From DATEAV01 sp964513155 (GTDB lineage Bacteria; Chloroflexota; Anaerolineae; Anaerolineales; E44-bin32): DNA of 64,000 nucleotides. The stretch's first letter is position 1; each line of letters opens with the position of its first letter. Positions 8,857 to 17,394 of this stretch are shown here, piece by piece. The notes beneath the pieces are model-generated. The model was not told the DNA's origin. It worked only from the letters and a program-made list of their open reading frames with translations, and ran no database searches. The stretch is taken from positions 1 to 64,000 of the forward strand of contig CAZEMA010000002.1 in the NCBI GenBank assembly GCA_964513155.1, given 5' to 3'. The position numbers and the translations under genes were made by a program.

Positions 8857-9264
8857 CTAGTCTTTCGGAGCCTCCGTGCCAGAGTCTGACTCCTGCAGTG
8901 GGGCAGGGGCGGGAACGGCGGCTGCGCTGCCGGACTGCGCCGGAGGCGTGATCGAGGCTTTGACCTCGTTCTCCATTGTCTTGATGTCCTTGGTCAGCGC
9001 CTGCCCGGCCTGCGTCATCTCCTTCTTCAGTTCCCGCAGTTCCTTGAACTCGTCCCTCTCAGCTTCGCGCGCCAACCGATTGGGCAGGCCGCGCAGGCTA
9101 CGGGAGGCTTCCAGGAAGGTGCGCCAGCCCTCCGACTTGTAGAGCCGGTTGAGGAAACGGCCTGCGGTGCGCGCAGTCTTAGCCATGTCGCGCGGCCCGA
9201 TGACGATCAGGGCGATGATCAAGATGAAAACAAGCTCGAGCGGTCCGATACCAAGGAATTCCAT
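8857..9264 (-). CDS. tatA: TatA/TatB family translocase subunit
   Basis: 135 residues starting MEFLGIGPLELVFILIIAL, then VIGPRDMAKTARTAGRF: one N-terminal membrane helix, a Gly-Pro hinge, an amphipathic helix, and a charged, partly coiled-coil region ending in a Pro/Ala-rich tail. Glu at the position where TatA often has Phe, and the long tail, lean towards TatB, but A and B types cannot be separated safely by eye. Partner of TatC, which starts at its stop codon. I chose ATG 9264 because the hydrophobic helix begins there; a longer frame upstream runs into repeat copy C, whose right end lies 14 bases before the start. Confidence 0.88.
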   Translation of the reverse strand: MEFLGIGPLELVFILIIALIVIGPRDMAKTARTAGRFLNRLYKSEGWRTFLEASRSLRGLPNRLAREAERDEFKELRELKKEMTQAGQALTKDIKTMENEVKASITPPAQSGSAAAVPAPAPLQESDSGTEAPKD

Positions 9265-9277
9265 AGGTCCAGGATGG

Positions 9278-9399
9278 CTAGCAAGGTGACAAGAAGCCGC
9301 CTTGCCCGGAGAAGAGATCGGTATGTGTCGTGGTTGGGGCTTCGCAGTCACACATACGGATTCTTTCCAGGAAGCAGGGCTTTCTCATCAGACGCCTAG
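9278..9399 (-). repeat. CTAG-bounded palindromic element, copy C
   Basis: 122 bp from CTAGCAAGGTGACAAG at 9278 to the reverse complement of CTAGGCGTCTGATGAG at 9399. The core palindrome GTTGGGGCTTCG lies in the middle, with its right arm partly changed. CTA at 9396-9398 is the nusB stop codon, and the tatA start is 14 bases past the other end. The element therefore forms the whole nusB-tatA intergenic space. Confidence 0.85.
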
Positions 9400-9836
9400 G
9401 TCACCAGTTGAAGCTGGTGCCGGATTTCGGACTCCCGTTCCGCCAACGAGCCGAGGACGCCGTTGATGAAGCGGGGGGCGCTGTCGGAGCCGAAGCGCTT
9501 GGCCAGTTCCACCGCCTCGTTGATGGCGACCTTCAGCGGTGTCTCATCCGAGACGGCGAACTCCCACAGTGCCAGCCGGAGAATATTCCGGTCGACGACG
9601 GCCAGTTGATCGACAGGCCATTCCGGGGCGCACTCGGCAATCAAGCGATCGAAGGACGGAATCAGGTCGAGCGTACCCATCACGCTGCGTTGGAGGAATT
9701 CGGCGGCGTCCTCTCCCAGTGTGGGGTTCTCCTGAATATGGCGTGCCACCACCTGCTTCGGCGGGTGACCGACGCAGTCGACCTCATACAGGGCCTGAAG
9801 GGCAAGGTTACGGGCTCGCCGTCGTTCGCGCTTCAT
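9396..9836 (-). CDS. nusB: Transcription antitermination factor NusB
   Basis: 146 residues, all helical. It begins with the Arg-rich MKRERRRARNLALQALYEVD that contacts boxA RNA and ends with the conserved NEAVELAKRFGSDSAPRFIN and NGVLG segments. NusB with NusE (S10) binds boxA in rRNA leaders and supports antitermination. Length and motif order are typical. It lies 19 bases after the Asp23-family gene, a frequent bacterial pairing, so the two are probably co-transcribed. Its TAG stop is part of the end of repeat copy C. Confidence 0.93.
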   Translation of the reverse strand: MKRERRRARNLALQALYEVDCVGHPPKQVVARHIQENPTLGEDAAEFLQRSVMGTLDLIPSFDRLIAECAPEWPVDQLAVVDRNILRLALWEFAVSDETPLKVAINEAVELAKRFGSDSAPRFINGVLGSLAERESEIRHQLQLVT

Positions 9837-9855
9837 TCCTTACTGCCCGGCGGGC

Positions 9856-10218
9856 TCAGGCCGACGCCGCAAAGTCGATATCTTCAATGTGAATGTCCAC
9901 GCGGGCAACTGCCATGCCCGTCATGTCCTCGATGGCTCTGGCAACTAGGGCTTGAACGTTCCGACTGACCTCACGCACATTGGTGCCGTTGGCCACGACC
10001 AGGTACAGATCGATGGCCACGCTCTGGTCTTCGATCTCGAGGCGCACACCTTCACTCGCGCCTCGGCGGAAGAGGCGGTTGACGCCGCCTGGGACCGGGG
10101 CCATGGCGACCACGCCTGGGACCTGGAGAGATGTCAGCCGGGCCATGGTAATCAGCACGGCCGGGGCAATGCGGGTCGTCCCGGCGGCACCACCTTCACT
10201 GTATGGCTTTGTGTCCAT
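9856..10218 (-). CDS. Asp23/Gls24 family protein
   Basis: About 120 residues. The Asp23/Gls24 pattern is visible: TTRIAPAVLITMARLTSLQV, then PGVVAMAP, a basic loop (GGVNRLFRRG), the strand-rich VAIDLYLVVANGTNVREVS, and the end motif VARVDIHIEDIDF. Members are small cell-envelope-stress or membrane-associated proteins of poorly known function and often precede nusB, as here. I chose ATG 10218 (MDTKPYSEGG), with GGAG 11 bases upstream. A start at 10266 would add 16 residues without similarity to the family. Confidence 0.85.
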   Translation of the reverse strand: MDTKPYSEGGAAGTTRIAPAVLITMARLTSLQVPGVVAMAPVPGGVNRLFRRGASEGVRLEIEDQSVAIDLYLVVANGTNVREVSRNVQALVARAIEDMTGMAVARVDIHIEDIDFAASA

Positions 10219-10304
10219 GGAGGTATCGACTCCTGACCCGATCCGAAGTCGCCGCCTCGAAGCCATGAGTCCCTGCTTCCCCGAGCCGGCGAGGCGCGAA
10301 CCCC

Positions 10305-11369
10305 CTAGATCGCCCCGGGATTATACCCCCGAATGCCCGGCACACCCGCCCGCTCCGCCAAAGCGAGCAGCGCGCCCGGCTGGTCGGCATACGCTGCCGG
10401 TGGAAGGCGGCTCTCGACCAGTTCCAGCATGGTGTCGGTGAGCACGGTGTTGGCCGGCGCCGGCAGACCCAACCGGGCTGCCTCGCGTGCCACGGCACCA
10501 TTCAACCACCGGACCTCGGACCGGCCACGCCCGATGTCGTAGTGGAAGGATGGCTTCTTGCCGCCTCGGCCGGAAGCCACCGCCTGACGCAGCAGAGGCT
10601 GGCTGAGCCAGGGAGGCAGACCCAGCGCCCAGGAAAGGAGCTGGACCGAGACCCCCGTCAAGCCCTCTGGGGCATAGCCGAGACCGGCCATCACCCGAAC
10701 CACCTCTCGCAGCGCTTCCAACTCGAGGCGATACAGGCCGGGATGGCTGAAGACAGCTCGCGGCGACCAACCCAGGATAGCCGATGTGGCGTTGCTGACG
10801 ATGTTCGTCAGCAGCTTCGACCACTTCATCCGCTGGCCGTCTTGGTGCAGCCGGGGGGGCATGCCGGCGCCCGCCAGGTCCGCCTGCAGGCGGGAGAGGA
10901 GCGGGTGACCAACGGCGAGGTCGAGGCCCCGTTCGCGTTCCACCCGCACTTGGCCGGCTTCGGGCATGAGCACAGCCGTCGTGAGCACAGCGGGGATCAC
11001 CCGCTCTTCGCCCAGCTGGGAGGCCAGCGTGGCTTCATTGCCAATGCCATTGAGCAAGCAGACGACGGGCGGGGGGTTCGGGGTGGCGGCGGCCAGGCTC
11101 ACCGCTGCTGCCTCACAGTCGTAGGCTTTGACGGTGAGCAGGATGAGGTCCGGCAGTTCGCGCTGAGTAAAAACCTGTGCCAGGTCTCGGACCACCGTCG
11201 GGCGCTCGAGCCAGCCAGAGGGGCCGGCCCCCCCGATTCGCAGACCCTCCCGTTCCAGGATGTCGGCCAGACGCGGCCGCGCCAGGAAAGTGACCGGATG
11301 GCCGGCAAGGGCGAGACGACCCCCAACCAGGCCGCCAACAGCTCCGGTGCCGAAGACAAGGTAGCGCAT
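10305..11369 (-). CDS. panE: 2-dehydropantoate 2-reductase (ketopantoate reductase family)
   Basis: 354 residues. An N-terminal Rossmann fold with FGTGAVGGLVGG binds NADPH. The helical C-terminal domain carries the catalytic Lys in MKWSKLLTNIVSNATSAILG and the substrate-side segment SEVRWLNGAVAREAARLGLP with PAPANTVL. The enzyme reduces ketopantoate to pantoate for coenzyme A synthesis; paralogues of this family act on other 2-keto acids, so the substrate is not certain. It starts 1 base after the parB stop, making it the distal gene of a pfkB-parA-parB-panE operon. That placement does not explain its function. Confidence 0.85.
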   Translation of the reverse strand: MRYLVFGTGAVGGLVGGRLALAGHPVTFLARPRLADILEREGLRIGGAGPSGWLERPTVVRDLAQVFTQRELPDLILLTVKAYDCEAAAVSLAAATPNPPPVVCLLNGIGNEATLASQLGEERVIPAVLTTAVLMPEAGQVRVERERGLDLAVGHPLLSRLQADLAGAGMPPRLHQDGQRMKWSKLLTNIVSNATSAILGWSPRAVFSHPGLYRLELEALREVVRVMAGLGYAPEGLTGVSVQLLSWALGLPPWLSQPLLRQAVASGRGGKKPSFHYDIGRGRSEVRWLNGAVAREAARLGLPAPANTVLTDTMLELVESRLPPAAYADQPGALLALAERAGVPGIRGYNPGAI

Positions 11370-11370
11370 C

Positions 11371-12240
11371 TCAGGTCGAGGGAGAATCCCCCAGCAATCG
11401 GTCGACCAGGGCGTTCAGTTCCTCGTCAGAGTAGAAATGGATGACCAGATTGCCGCCACGGCGACCACGCTTGAGCGTGACCCGAGTGCCCAGCGATAGG
11501 CGCAGTCGCTCCTCGAGGTCGGTCACCTCGGGAGGTCGGCTCGTCTTGCGGGAGGTCGGCCGGCGCTCCCCGGTCAGGTGGCGCACCAAGTCCTCCGTCT
11601 GGCGGACGCTGAGGCTACGCCGCAGGAGGGTCTGCAGGGCGGCCGCCTGTGCTTGCGGGGAAGGCAGGCCGAGCAGCGCCCGGGCGTGCCCCTCGCTGAT
11701 CTCGCCGGCGCGCAGCGCTTCCTGGACGACAGGGGGCAGCTTCAGCAGCCGTAGCGTGTTGCTGACCGCAGCCCGGCTCTTGCCCAAGTGGGCCGCCACG
11801 CGCTCGTGGCTGAGCCCAAAGTCCTCGATCAGCTGTCGATACCCTTCGGCCGCCTCCAGGGCATTCAGGTCGGAACGTTGCAGGTTCTCTGTCAGCGCCA
11901 ACTCGAGGCGCTGTCGTTCATCGGCCTGGCGGACGACGACGGGGACGGTTGACAGCACGGCCAGCCGGGCGGCCTCCAGTCGGCGGGCGCCGGCGATCAA
12001 GACGTAGCCTGGACCCTGTTCCGCCGGTGAGACGATCAGGGGCTGCAATACGCCATGCTGGCGGATCGAGGTCGCTAGCTGCTTCAGCTCGTCAGCGTCA
12101 ATGCGCAGCCGGGGTTGGCGGGGATTCGAACGAATCGCCTCGACGGGCACCTCCAGGACACCTCCAGGGGGAGTCTCGATGGCCTTCCCGGCCGGAATCA
12201 ATGCGTCCAGTCCCTTTCCCAGACCGTGCCGTCGTGTCAT
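11371..12240 (-). CDS. parB: Chromosome partitioning protein ParB
   Basis: 289 residues. It has the standard start MTRRHGLGKGLDALIP, the N-terminal CTP-binding domain (VPVEAIRSNPRQPR and IRQHGVLQPLIV), a helix-turn-helix (HERVAAHLGKSRAAVSNTLR) that reads parS, and a C-terminal dimerisation region. The usual GERR-x-RA nucleotide motif reads GARRLEAA (residues 84-91), so the Glu and the last Arg are replaced. It starts 1 base after parA. No parS-like 16-mer was recognised in the window. Role: loading onto parS near the origin, spreading as a CTP-dependent clamp, and segregation with ParA. Confidence 0.92.
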   Translation of the reverse strand: MTRRHGLGKGLDALIPAGKAIETPPGGVLEVPVEAIRSNPRQPRLRIDADELKQLATSIRQHGVLQPLIVSPAEQGPGYVLIAGARRLEAARLAVLSTVPVVVRQADERQRLELALTENLQRSDLNALEAAEGYRQLIEDFGLSHERVAAHLGKSRAAVSNTLRLLKLPPVVQEALRAGEISEGHARALLGLPSPQAQAAALQTLLRRSLSVRQTEDLVRHLTGERRPTSRKTSRPPEVTDLEERLRLSLGTRVTLKRGRRGGNLVIHFYSDEELNALVDRLLGDSPST

Positions 12241-12241
12241 G

Positions 12242-13045
12242 TCATTCCTCGCCCGCACCGGTTGGAGGGTGATGCCCCGGTGCGTCATCCGTCAGGAGTT
12301 CCTGCGCCAGTGCCCGGTAGGCTGTGGCTCCAGCGGAAGAGGGGTCGTAGGCCGAGATGGGCAATCCGTGGGAGGGAGCCTCCGCCAACCGTACGCTGCG
12401 GGGGATGATGGTGTGGAAGACTTGCCCGGGGAAGTGCCGGCGCACTTCGGCGGCGACCTCTTGCGAAAGCCTCGTGCGCCCGTCGTACATCGTCAGGATC
12501 AGCCCCCGGATTCGCAGGTTGGGATAGAGCCCGGCCCGTACGCGCCGCAGCGTCTCCATCAGGCTGGTCAGTCCCTCCAGTGCCAGGTATTCGCATTGGA
12601 CGGGAATCAGGACGCCGTCGGCGGCGGCCAGCAGGCCGTTGATCGTCAGCAGGCCGAGGGCGGGGGGGCAGTCAATCAAGACGTAATCGTAGCGGCCATC
12701 GAGCGGGGACAGGGCCCGCTGGAGGAGGCTCTCGCGATCTTCCATCCCCACCAGTTCTATCTGGGCCCCTGCCAAGGATGCCGAAGAGGGCAGTAGAGAG
12801 AGCTGGAGCTTGGGATTGTGCAGGATGGCTGACCCCGCGGGTGTCTGGCCGAGAATCGTCTCATACGTGCCTGTTGTGACCGTATGGCGGTCGACGCCCA
12901 GGCAGGCGGTAGCATTGGCCTGTGGGTCGAGGTCTACCAACAGGACGCGCCGGCCGGCCTCGGCCAGGTAGGCCCCCAGATTGATCGCCGTGGTCGTCTT
13001 GCCGACGCCGCCTTTCTGGTTCACCAGGGCGTACGTCCGCGTCAT
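12242..13045 (-). CDS. parA: Chromosome partitioning ATPase ParA (Soj type)
   Basis: 267 residues with the canonical deviant Walker A NQKGGVGKTTT (signature Lys11, catalytic Lys16), switch motifs LLVDLDPQANAT and DYVLIDCPPALGLLT, and the late motif EAPSHGLPISAYDP. It forms ATP-dependent dimers on nucleoid DNA and partners ParB, encoded directly downstream. Its start overlaps the end of the PfkB-family gene by 4 bases. A second ParA-like gene (17877-18644) with an altered motif lies 5 kb away on the other strand. Confidence 0.95.
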   Translation of the reverse strand: MTRTYALVNQKGGVGKTTTAINLGAYLAEAGRRVLLVDLDPQANATACLGVDRHTVTTGTYETILGQTPAGSAILHNPKLQLSLLPSSASLAGAQIELVGMEDRESLLQRALSPLDGRYDYVLIDCPPALGLLTINGLLAAADGVLIPVQCEYLALEGLTSLMETLRRVRAGLYPNLRIRGLILTMYDGRTRLSQEVAAEVRRHFPGQVFHTIIPRSVRLAEAPSHGLPISAYDPSSAGATAYRALAQELLTDDAPGHHPPTGAGEE

Positions 13046-13893
13046 GGGATCACCTGCCGCCGGGCGGCCTCGACCTCGGCCGGCGTAGGCGTGCCGGCGA
13101 TCCCGCGGCGAGTGATCGAAGCCGATGCCAGGAAGTTGGCGAAACGGGCGGCCTCCCAGGGGTCCCGGGTCTGGAACAGCCGGGTGAAGAAGGCGGCGGC
13201 GAAGATGTCCCCCGATCCCGTTGGGTCGACCTGTGCCACGGCCGGGGCCGGGACGCGCCGCAGGTCGCGGTTCCAGTAGACTCGGGCTCCGTCTGCCGCC
13301 TCGGTGACGACCAGCAAGCGAGAGAGCTCTGCCATTTCCTCGATGGCGGCCTCGTCGCCCTGAACGTCTTCGAGGCTGATCACCGCAACGTGCGCCACGC
13401 TAAGGAGACGCTCCCGCTCGGCCCAGGGAATGCAGTCGACGCGGCCCTCGCTGTCCCAGCCTCTCATCCATCCCTGCGGCGTCAGGCAAACGAGGGCCGT
13501 CGGGAAGCGGCCGACCAGGTCTGGATCCACTTCCTGGGCCACCGGTCCGAGGTGGACGATCTGTGGCGAGCCCCAGAGGCCAGGGACGGACTCGGGGCTG
13601 AGAAGGCTGGCACGAGCGTGGAGCACCTGGATCCGGCCGTTGAATGCGTAGCGGTTCTCGAAGGTCGTCGAAGTCTCGCTGGGCACGCAGACGAGCTCCA
13701 GGCTCGCCAGAGGGCTGATGTCCAGATCCGGGCCGCAGGAAGTCACTACTCCCACGCGAAAACCGAGGGCGCGGGCCGTCAAGCCGGAATAGGCAGCAGT
13801 CCCACCCAGGACAGGACCCTGGGGCGTCAGGTCTTTGCAGATGTGTCCGATGAGGAGGTACTCGACGGGCCGCGTTGGCACGAGGCTGGGCAT
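13042..13893 (-). CDS. PfkB family carbohydrate or nucleoside kinase
   Basis: 283 residues of the ribokinase/PfkB superfamily: an N-terminal GGTAAYSGLTARALG patch, and the C-terminal anion-hole and base motif VDPTGSGDIFAAAFFTR containing the catalytic Asp. The fold phosphorylates a hydroxymethyl group of a sugar, nucleoside or related compound using ATP. The substrate cannot be assigned. The gene is 4 bases overlapped with parA, so it is co-expressed with the partitioning genes, an arrangement that does not explain its role. Length is slightly short of the usual 300-320 residues. Confidence 0.82.
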   Translation of the reverse strand: MPSLVPTRPVEYLLIGHICKDLTPQGPVLGGTAAYSGLTARALGFRVGVVTSCGPDLDISPLASLELVCVPSETSTTFENRYAFNGRIQVLHARASLLSPESVPGLWGSPQIVHLGPVAQEVDPDLVGRFPTALVCLTPQGWMRGWDSEGRVDCIPWAERERLLSVAHVAVISLEDVQGDEAAIEEMAELSRLLVVTEAADGARVYWNRDLRRVPAPAVAQVDPTGSGDIFAAAFFTRLFQTRDPWEAARFANFLASASITRRGIAGTPTPAEVEAARRQVIP

Positions 13894-13989
13894 GAAAGGG
13901 ATTATACCGAGGCTCAGGGACCAGCGACAGGTCTCTCGCTCCGCCTCCGTCGGGGCGAGGGCCGCCGGAGCGAGCCGTGCCGGCGGGGG

Positions 13990-14715
13990 CTACGGCCGAG
14001 GGACGATGGTGACCTTGCGGTGGTCTCCCTCGCCGATGCTCTCGGTCACCACCCCTGGATGCTCGCGCAGCTCGAGGTGGATGATGCGGCGCTCGTTGGC
14101 GGGCATCGGTTCCAGCGTCATGGTGCGCCCGGCCTCGACCGCCTGGTCGGCCATTCGACGGGCAAGCTGCCGGAGCTGGCGTTCCCTCCGGGCGCGGTAG
14201 CCTTCCACATCGATCACCACCGCCACCGGCCTCCCGATCTCTTTGCCGACGATCAAACGCGTGATGTACTGGAGTGCCGCCAGCGTCTCCCCCCGACGGC
14301 CGACCAGGATGCTCAGGTCATCGCCGCGGATGTCGACCAGGAGTGGCTGGATCCCTCCGGGTTCGGACAACTCTCCCCACTGGGCTTCAACCGAAGCGCG
14401 AATGCCCATGCGTTCCAGGAGTTCGGCGATCGTCTCGCGGGTGGCGGCCTGGGCTTGCTCTGCGTCCTGCGGCTGGGCTTCCGGGACAGCGGCCGTCACG
14501 GCGGCAGCGGGTGCAGGGGTTGCCGGCCGGTCCGAACGCAGGGTCAGGCGCACGCGTGCCAGGCGGGTGCCCAGGCCAAACAGGCCCTTGCCCCCTTCAT
14601 CCAGGATTTCAACCTCCAGCGCCTCCTCCGGCAACCCCAGTTTGGCTGCCCCTTTGGTGAGAGCCTCTGCGACGCTGGGGGCCGTGATCTCCAGGCTGGT
14701 CCGCTCTTCAGGCAT
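13990..14715 (-). CDS. jag: Jag/KhpB RNA-binding protein (Jag-N, KH, R3H)
   Basis: 241 residues. The Jag N-terminal domain (about 1-60, containing GGKGLFGLGTRLARV) is followed by an Ala-rich linker, a type II KH domain (ILVGRRGETLAALQYITRL) and a C-terminal R3H domain (LEPMPANERRIIHLELREH). In other bacteria it is an RNA-binding regulator encoded with yidC and linked to cell elongation. Here it lies 19 bases after yidC, as expected. Typical length and domain order. About 96 bases separate it from the pfkB gene downstream. Confidence 0.92.
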   Translation of the reverse strand: MPEERTSLEITAPSVAEALTKGAAKLGLPEEALEVEILDEGGKGLFGLGTRLARVRLTLRSDRPATPAPAAAVTAAVPEAQPQDAEQAQAATRETIAELLERMGIRASVEAQWGELSEPGGIQPLLVDIRGDDLSILVGRRGETLAALQYITRLIVGKEIGRPVAVVIDVEGYRARRERQLRQLARRMADQAVEAGRTMTLEPMPANERRIIHLELREHPGVVTESIGEGDHRKVTIVPRP

Positions 14716-14734
14716 ACCCGTATCCTCGGAGTCC

Positions 14735-15511
14735 CTATGGCTTCTTGGCCGGTGCGGGCGATCGAAGGGAGAACAGGTTGCGCCAGTTCACCTTGCCGAA
14801 GATTGCGTACTGGGCGACCTGCAGCAGGTTAGAGACGACGAAGTAGAGCGCCAGGCCGGCGGAGAACGAATAGGAGAACCATCCCAGCAGAAGCGGCATG
14901 TAGAGCGTCATCATCTGGTTCATCTGCGAGCCCTGGGCATCGGGGGAGGCCGGGGTGGCCAGCTTGGACGACAGGTAGGTCGTGATCACGACGAGAATCG
15001 TCAGGACGCCGGGGAGGACCGAGTCCGGGCCAATGGGCAGCCGCTCGGGCTGCGCCAGGTTCATCCATAGGAACCGGTTGTTCAGCGGCACAAGGCTTGA
15101 CATCCAGGTGATGAACGGGTAGAAGCGCCTGGAAAGCCCCAGCAGCTGGATAGGGGAGGCGGCCAGGGCCAGGATGATGGCCTGGTAGAGGCCGATGATG
15201 ATGGGGAACTGGATCAAGGTCGGCAGGCAGCCGCTCAAGGGGTTGAAGCCTACTTCCTTGTAGAGCTTGAGCGTCTCCTCCTGAAGCTTCTGCTTGTCGT
15301 CCTTGAACTTCTTCTGGAGGTCCTGCATCTTCTTGCCCTGCTGCAGTTCCTGCATCCTCTGCGTGCTTCGTTGCTGCTGGAGCGTTAGGGGCAAGGTGAT
15401 CAGGCGAATCAGAATGGTGAAAGCGATGATTGCCAGTCCGAAGTTGTGTCCAAGGAAGCCATAGATCAACAGCAGGATGTTGACCATCGGGTTGATTATG
15501 AGGGCATCCAT
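14735..15511 (-). CDS. yidC: Membrane protein insertase YidC (Oxa1 type)
   Basis: 258 residues, the short form lacking the large periplasmic domain of proteobacterial YidC. Five hydrophobic segments are present. The conserved Arg in the first core helix lies in AFTILIRLITLPLTLQQQ, a charged coiled-coil hairpin (KKMQDLQKKFKDDKQKLQEE) follows, and then GCLPTLIQFPIIIGLYQAI. It inserts membrane proteins alone or with SecYEG. The gene sits in the rpmH-rnpA-yidD-yidC-jag order, but with a propeller lipoprotein gene inserted before it. There is no N-terminal signal peptide beyond the first helix. Confidence 0.95.
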   Translation of the reverse strand: MDALIINPMVNILLLIYGFLGHNFGLAIIAFTILIRLITLPLTLQQQRSTQRMQELQQGKKMQDLQKKFKDDKQKLQEETLKLYKEVGFNPLSGCLPTLIQFPIIIGLYQAIILALAASPIQLLGLSRRFYPFITWMSSLVPLNNRFLWMNLAQPERLPIGPDSVLPGVLTILVVITTYLSSKLATPASPDAQGSQMNQMMTLYMPLLLGWFSYSFSAGLALYFVVSNLLQVAQYAIFGKVNWRNLFSLRSPAPAKKP

Positions 15512-15526
15512 AGTTGTCCTACCTGC

Positions 15527-16612
15527 CTATTGGGCTGGCGTGAACGACCACTGGATGGTACCGGTGGTCGGATCGAAAGCGGTCACGAGAGGGCCTTGCC
15601 CGACAATGCCGACGAGGAGGGAGCTGCCGGCAAGGATGGGATCGGAGTAGATCTTGCCGGTGACGGTCTGTTGCCAAACGGGATCGCCATTTGCGATGCG
15701 CCGGCCGTAGACCGTGCCAGCCTCTGTGGCAAAGAATACCAGATCCCCTTCCACCGCCGGCGTCCCCGTAATCGCGCCGTCGGGTTGCAGCCGCCAGAGC
15801 TCACGCCCGTCGGTAGGGCTGACGGCGTAGAGCACGCCGGCATCGTCCCCAAAGATGGCCGTCTGGCCTGCAACGGCCGGGCTCGCCCAGACCCAGCCTT
15901 CTGTCGGCACCGACCAGGCGAGCTGGCCGGTCTCGGGCTGGAGGGCATGCAAGCCGTCGCCGAAGGTGCCGACCATGATCAGGCCCTCGGCCAGGGTCGG
16001 CGTGTCGGCGGTGGCCCCACCCAGATCCTGGCTCCACAGGAGATCCCCCGTCAGCAGGTCCAACGCGTAGAGCTTGTGATCGAGGGAGGCCAGATAGACC
16101 CGGTCTCCGTCTACAAGCGGAGCACCCCAAAGAGAATGCCCGGTCTCGAAGCTCCAAACGGCGCTGCCGTTGGACAGCCGCAGGGCGTAGAGATGGCGGT
16201 CGGCGGAGGGGACGAGGACCAGGTCGCCAGCGACGACCGGCGCGCCGACGATGCGGTCGGTCGAGCCATCGAATGTCCAGCTTAGTGTCCCATCGGCGGC
16301 GCTCAGGCAATAGACGACCTTGTCGTATCCGCCCACGATCAGATGGCCTTCCCCTGTCAGGGCAGGGGGGGCGTAGAAGTTGACCTTGGCGTCGCGTTCG
16401 GCTGGGAAGCGCCAGCGCTCCTGGCCGGTGGCCAGATCGATAGCGTAGACCGCTGGGCCAAAAGCGACGTAGGCGGTCGTCTCATCGACGGCCAGGCCAG
16501 GCCAGGACGAGGCGATGGTCCCGGCCCCGGAGCAGCCGGCCAGCAGTCCGGCCATCAGTAGGACGCCAACGACAAGGCGGATGCGGGGGGCGCGAGCAGG
16601 AGAGGTGTGCAT
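15527..16612 (-). CDS. PQQ-type beta-propeller lipoprotein (BamB-like)
   Basis: 361 residues from ATG 16612. It has a lipoprotein signal peptide with lipobox LLAGC (Cys about 26), then seven or eight tryptophan-docked blades with repeated YALDLLTGDLLWSQDL-like units typical of PQQ-binding-like / BamB propellers. It should be anchored outside the membrane. No metal or PQQ-ligand set is evident, so a protein-binding role is more likely than a dehydrogenase. It starts 7 bases after yidD and ends 15 bases before yidC, placing a surface propeller in the membrane-insertion operon. A link to assembly of YidC clients is possible but only inferred. Confidence 0.85.
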   Translation of the reverse strand: MHTSPARAPRIRLVVGVLLMAGLLAGCSGAGTIASSWPGLAVDETTAYVAFGPAVYAIDLATGQERWRFPAERDAKVNFYAPPALTGEGHLIVGGYDKVVYCLSAADGTLSWTFDGSTDRIVGAPVVAGDLVLVPSADRHLYALRLSNGSAVWSFETGHSLWGAPLVDGDRVYLASLDHKLYALDLLTGDLLWSQDLGGATADTPTLAEGLIMVGTFGDGLHALQPETGQLAWSVPTEGWVWASPAVAGQTAIFGDDAGVLYAVSPTDGRELWRLQPDGAITGTPAVEGDLVFFATEAGTVYGRRIANGDPVWQQTVTGKIYSDPILAGSSLLVGIVGQGPLVTAFDPTTGTIQWSFTPAQ

Positions 16613-16619
16613 GGAGCTC

Positions 16620-16907
16620 CTATGGCACCGGGTCGAAGCCGCCGGGGTTGAAGGGCTGGCAGCGCAGGATGCGATGCAGGCCCAGCAGGCCGCCTCTGAG
16701 AAGCCCGTACCGGGCAATCGCCTGGTATGTGTAGTGCGAGCAGGTTGGGTAGAAGCGGCAGGCATCCAGCGGCAACGCCCGGGAAATCGTCGTCTGGTAG
16801 AGCCGGATCAGCGCCAGAGCTGGCAGGCGTGGCAGATTGCGCAGCGTGAGCGGTATCTCCCGCAGCGAAGGCTCCGAGATTGGGGGGTGTTCAACCAGAT
16901 CGGTCAT
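16620..16907 (-). CDS. yidD: Membrane protein insertion efficiency factor YidD
   Basis: 95 residues with the full family signature: LIRLYQTTISRALPLDACRF, then YPTCSHYTYQAIARYG, RILRCQPFNPGG and FDPVP. Three conserved cysteines are present. It is a small amphipathic protein at the inner membrane that assists YidC-dependent insertion. The start codon lies 17 bases inside the rnpA reading frame, so the two are translationally linked. The N-terminal 20 residues before the family core are longer than usual; a later start cannot be excluded. Confidence 0.9.
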   Translation of the reverse strand: MTDLVEHPPISEPSLREIPLTLRNLPRLPALALIRLYQTTISRALPLDACRFYPTCSHYTYQAIARYGLLRGGLLGLHRILRCQPFNPGGFDPVP

Positions 16908-17244
16908 CGGCCTCGATCAAGTGTGCCCGGGCAAGCAAGCCCCCAACTGCGCTGCAGACGGTCGCCCAGTCGGCGGCAGCCAGGGCCGGTCGGGCGATCA
17001 GAACCAGGTCCCAGCCGGGGACGACTCCCGGAAGATAGGGGCGAGCCGCCTCGCGCAGCCGGCGCTTGGCCCGGTTGCGGGCGACGGCGCTCCCCAGGGC
17101 TTTCCCGGCGGTCACACCGAGCCGGGAGAGGGGCAAGCCGCTCGGACAGGCAATCAAAACAGCGAGCGGGTGGGCATAAGACTTCCCTGCACGCCGCACC
17201 CGCTTGAAGTCGACCGAGCTGGTGAGCCGGTACCTGCGATTCAT
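16891..17244 (-). CDS. rnpA: Ribonuclease P protein component
   Basis: 117 residues from ATG 17244: MNRRYRLTSSVDFKRVRRAG leads into the RNR motif AVARNRAKRRLREAARPYLP, which binds the RNA subunit and the tRNA 5' leader. The start was chosen because it begins the conserved core; the longer frame to 17349 adds unrelated residues. It overlaps yidD by 17 bases, and the rpmH fragment lies 150 bases upstream. Role: tRNA 5'-end maturation with the RNase P RNA, which is not seen in this window. Confidence 0.93.
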   Translation of the reverse strand: MNRRYRLTSSVDFKRVRRAGKSYAHPLAVLIACPSGLPLSRLGVTAGKALGSAVARNRAKRRLREAARPYLPGVVPGWDLVLIARPALAAADWATVCSAVGGLLARAHLIEADDRSG

Positions 17245-17394
17245 GCTCTCGGCGGGGTGTGCCCATCCCAGGCTCGACCCTCTGGAGGGGGAGCGGTCGG
17301 GCACACACCCAGTCACTCCGCCTGGCGACCAAAGGGCCAGGCTAGTCATGGCTTGCTGATGAGCGCAGGCTCCCGGCGGCTGCCATCGGGTTGG

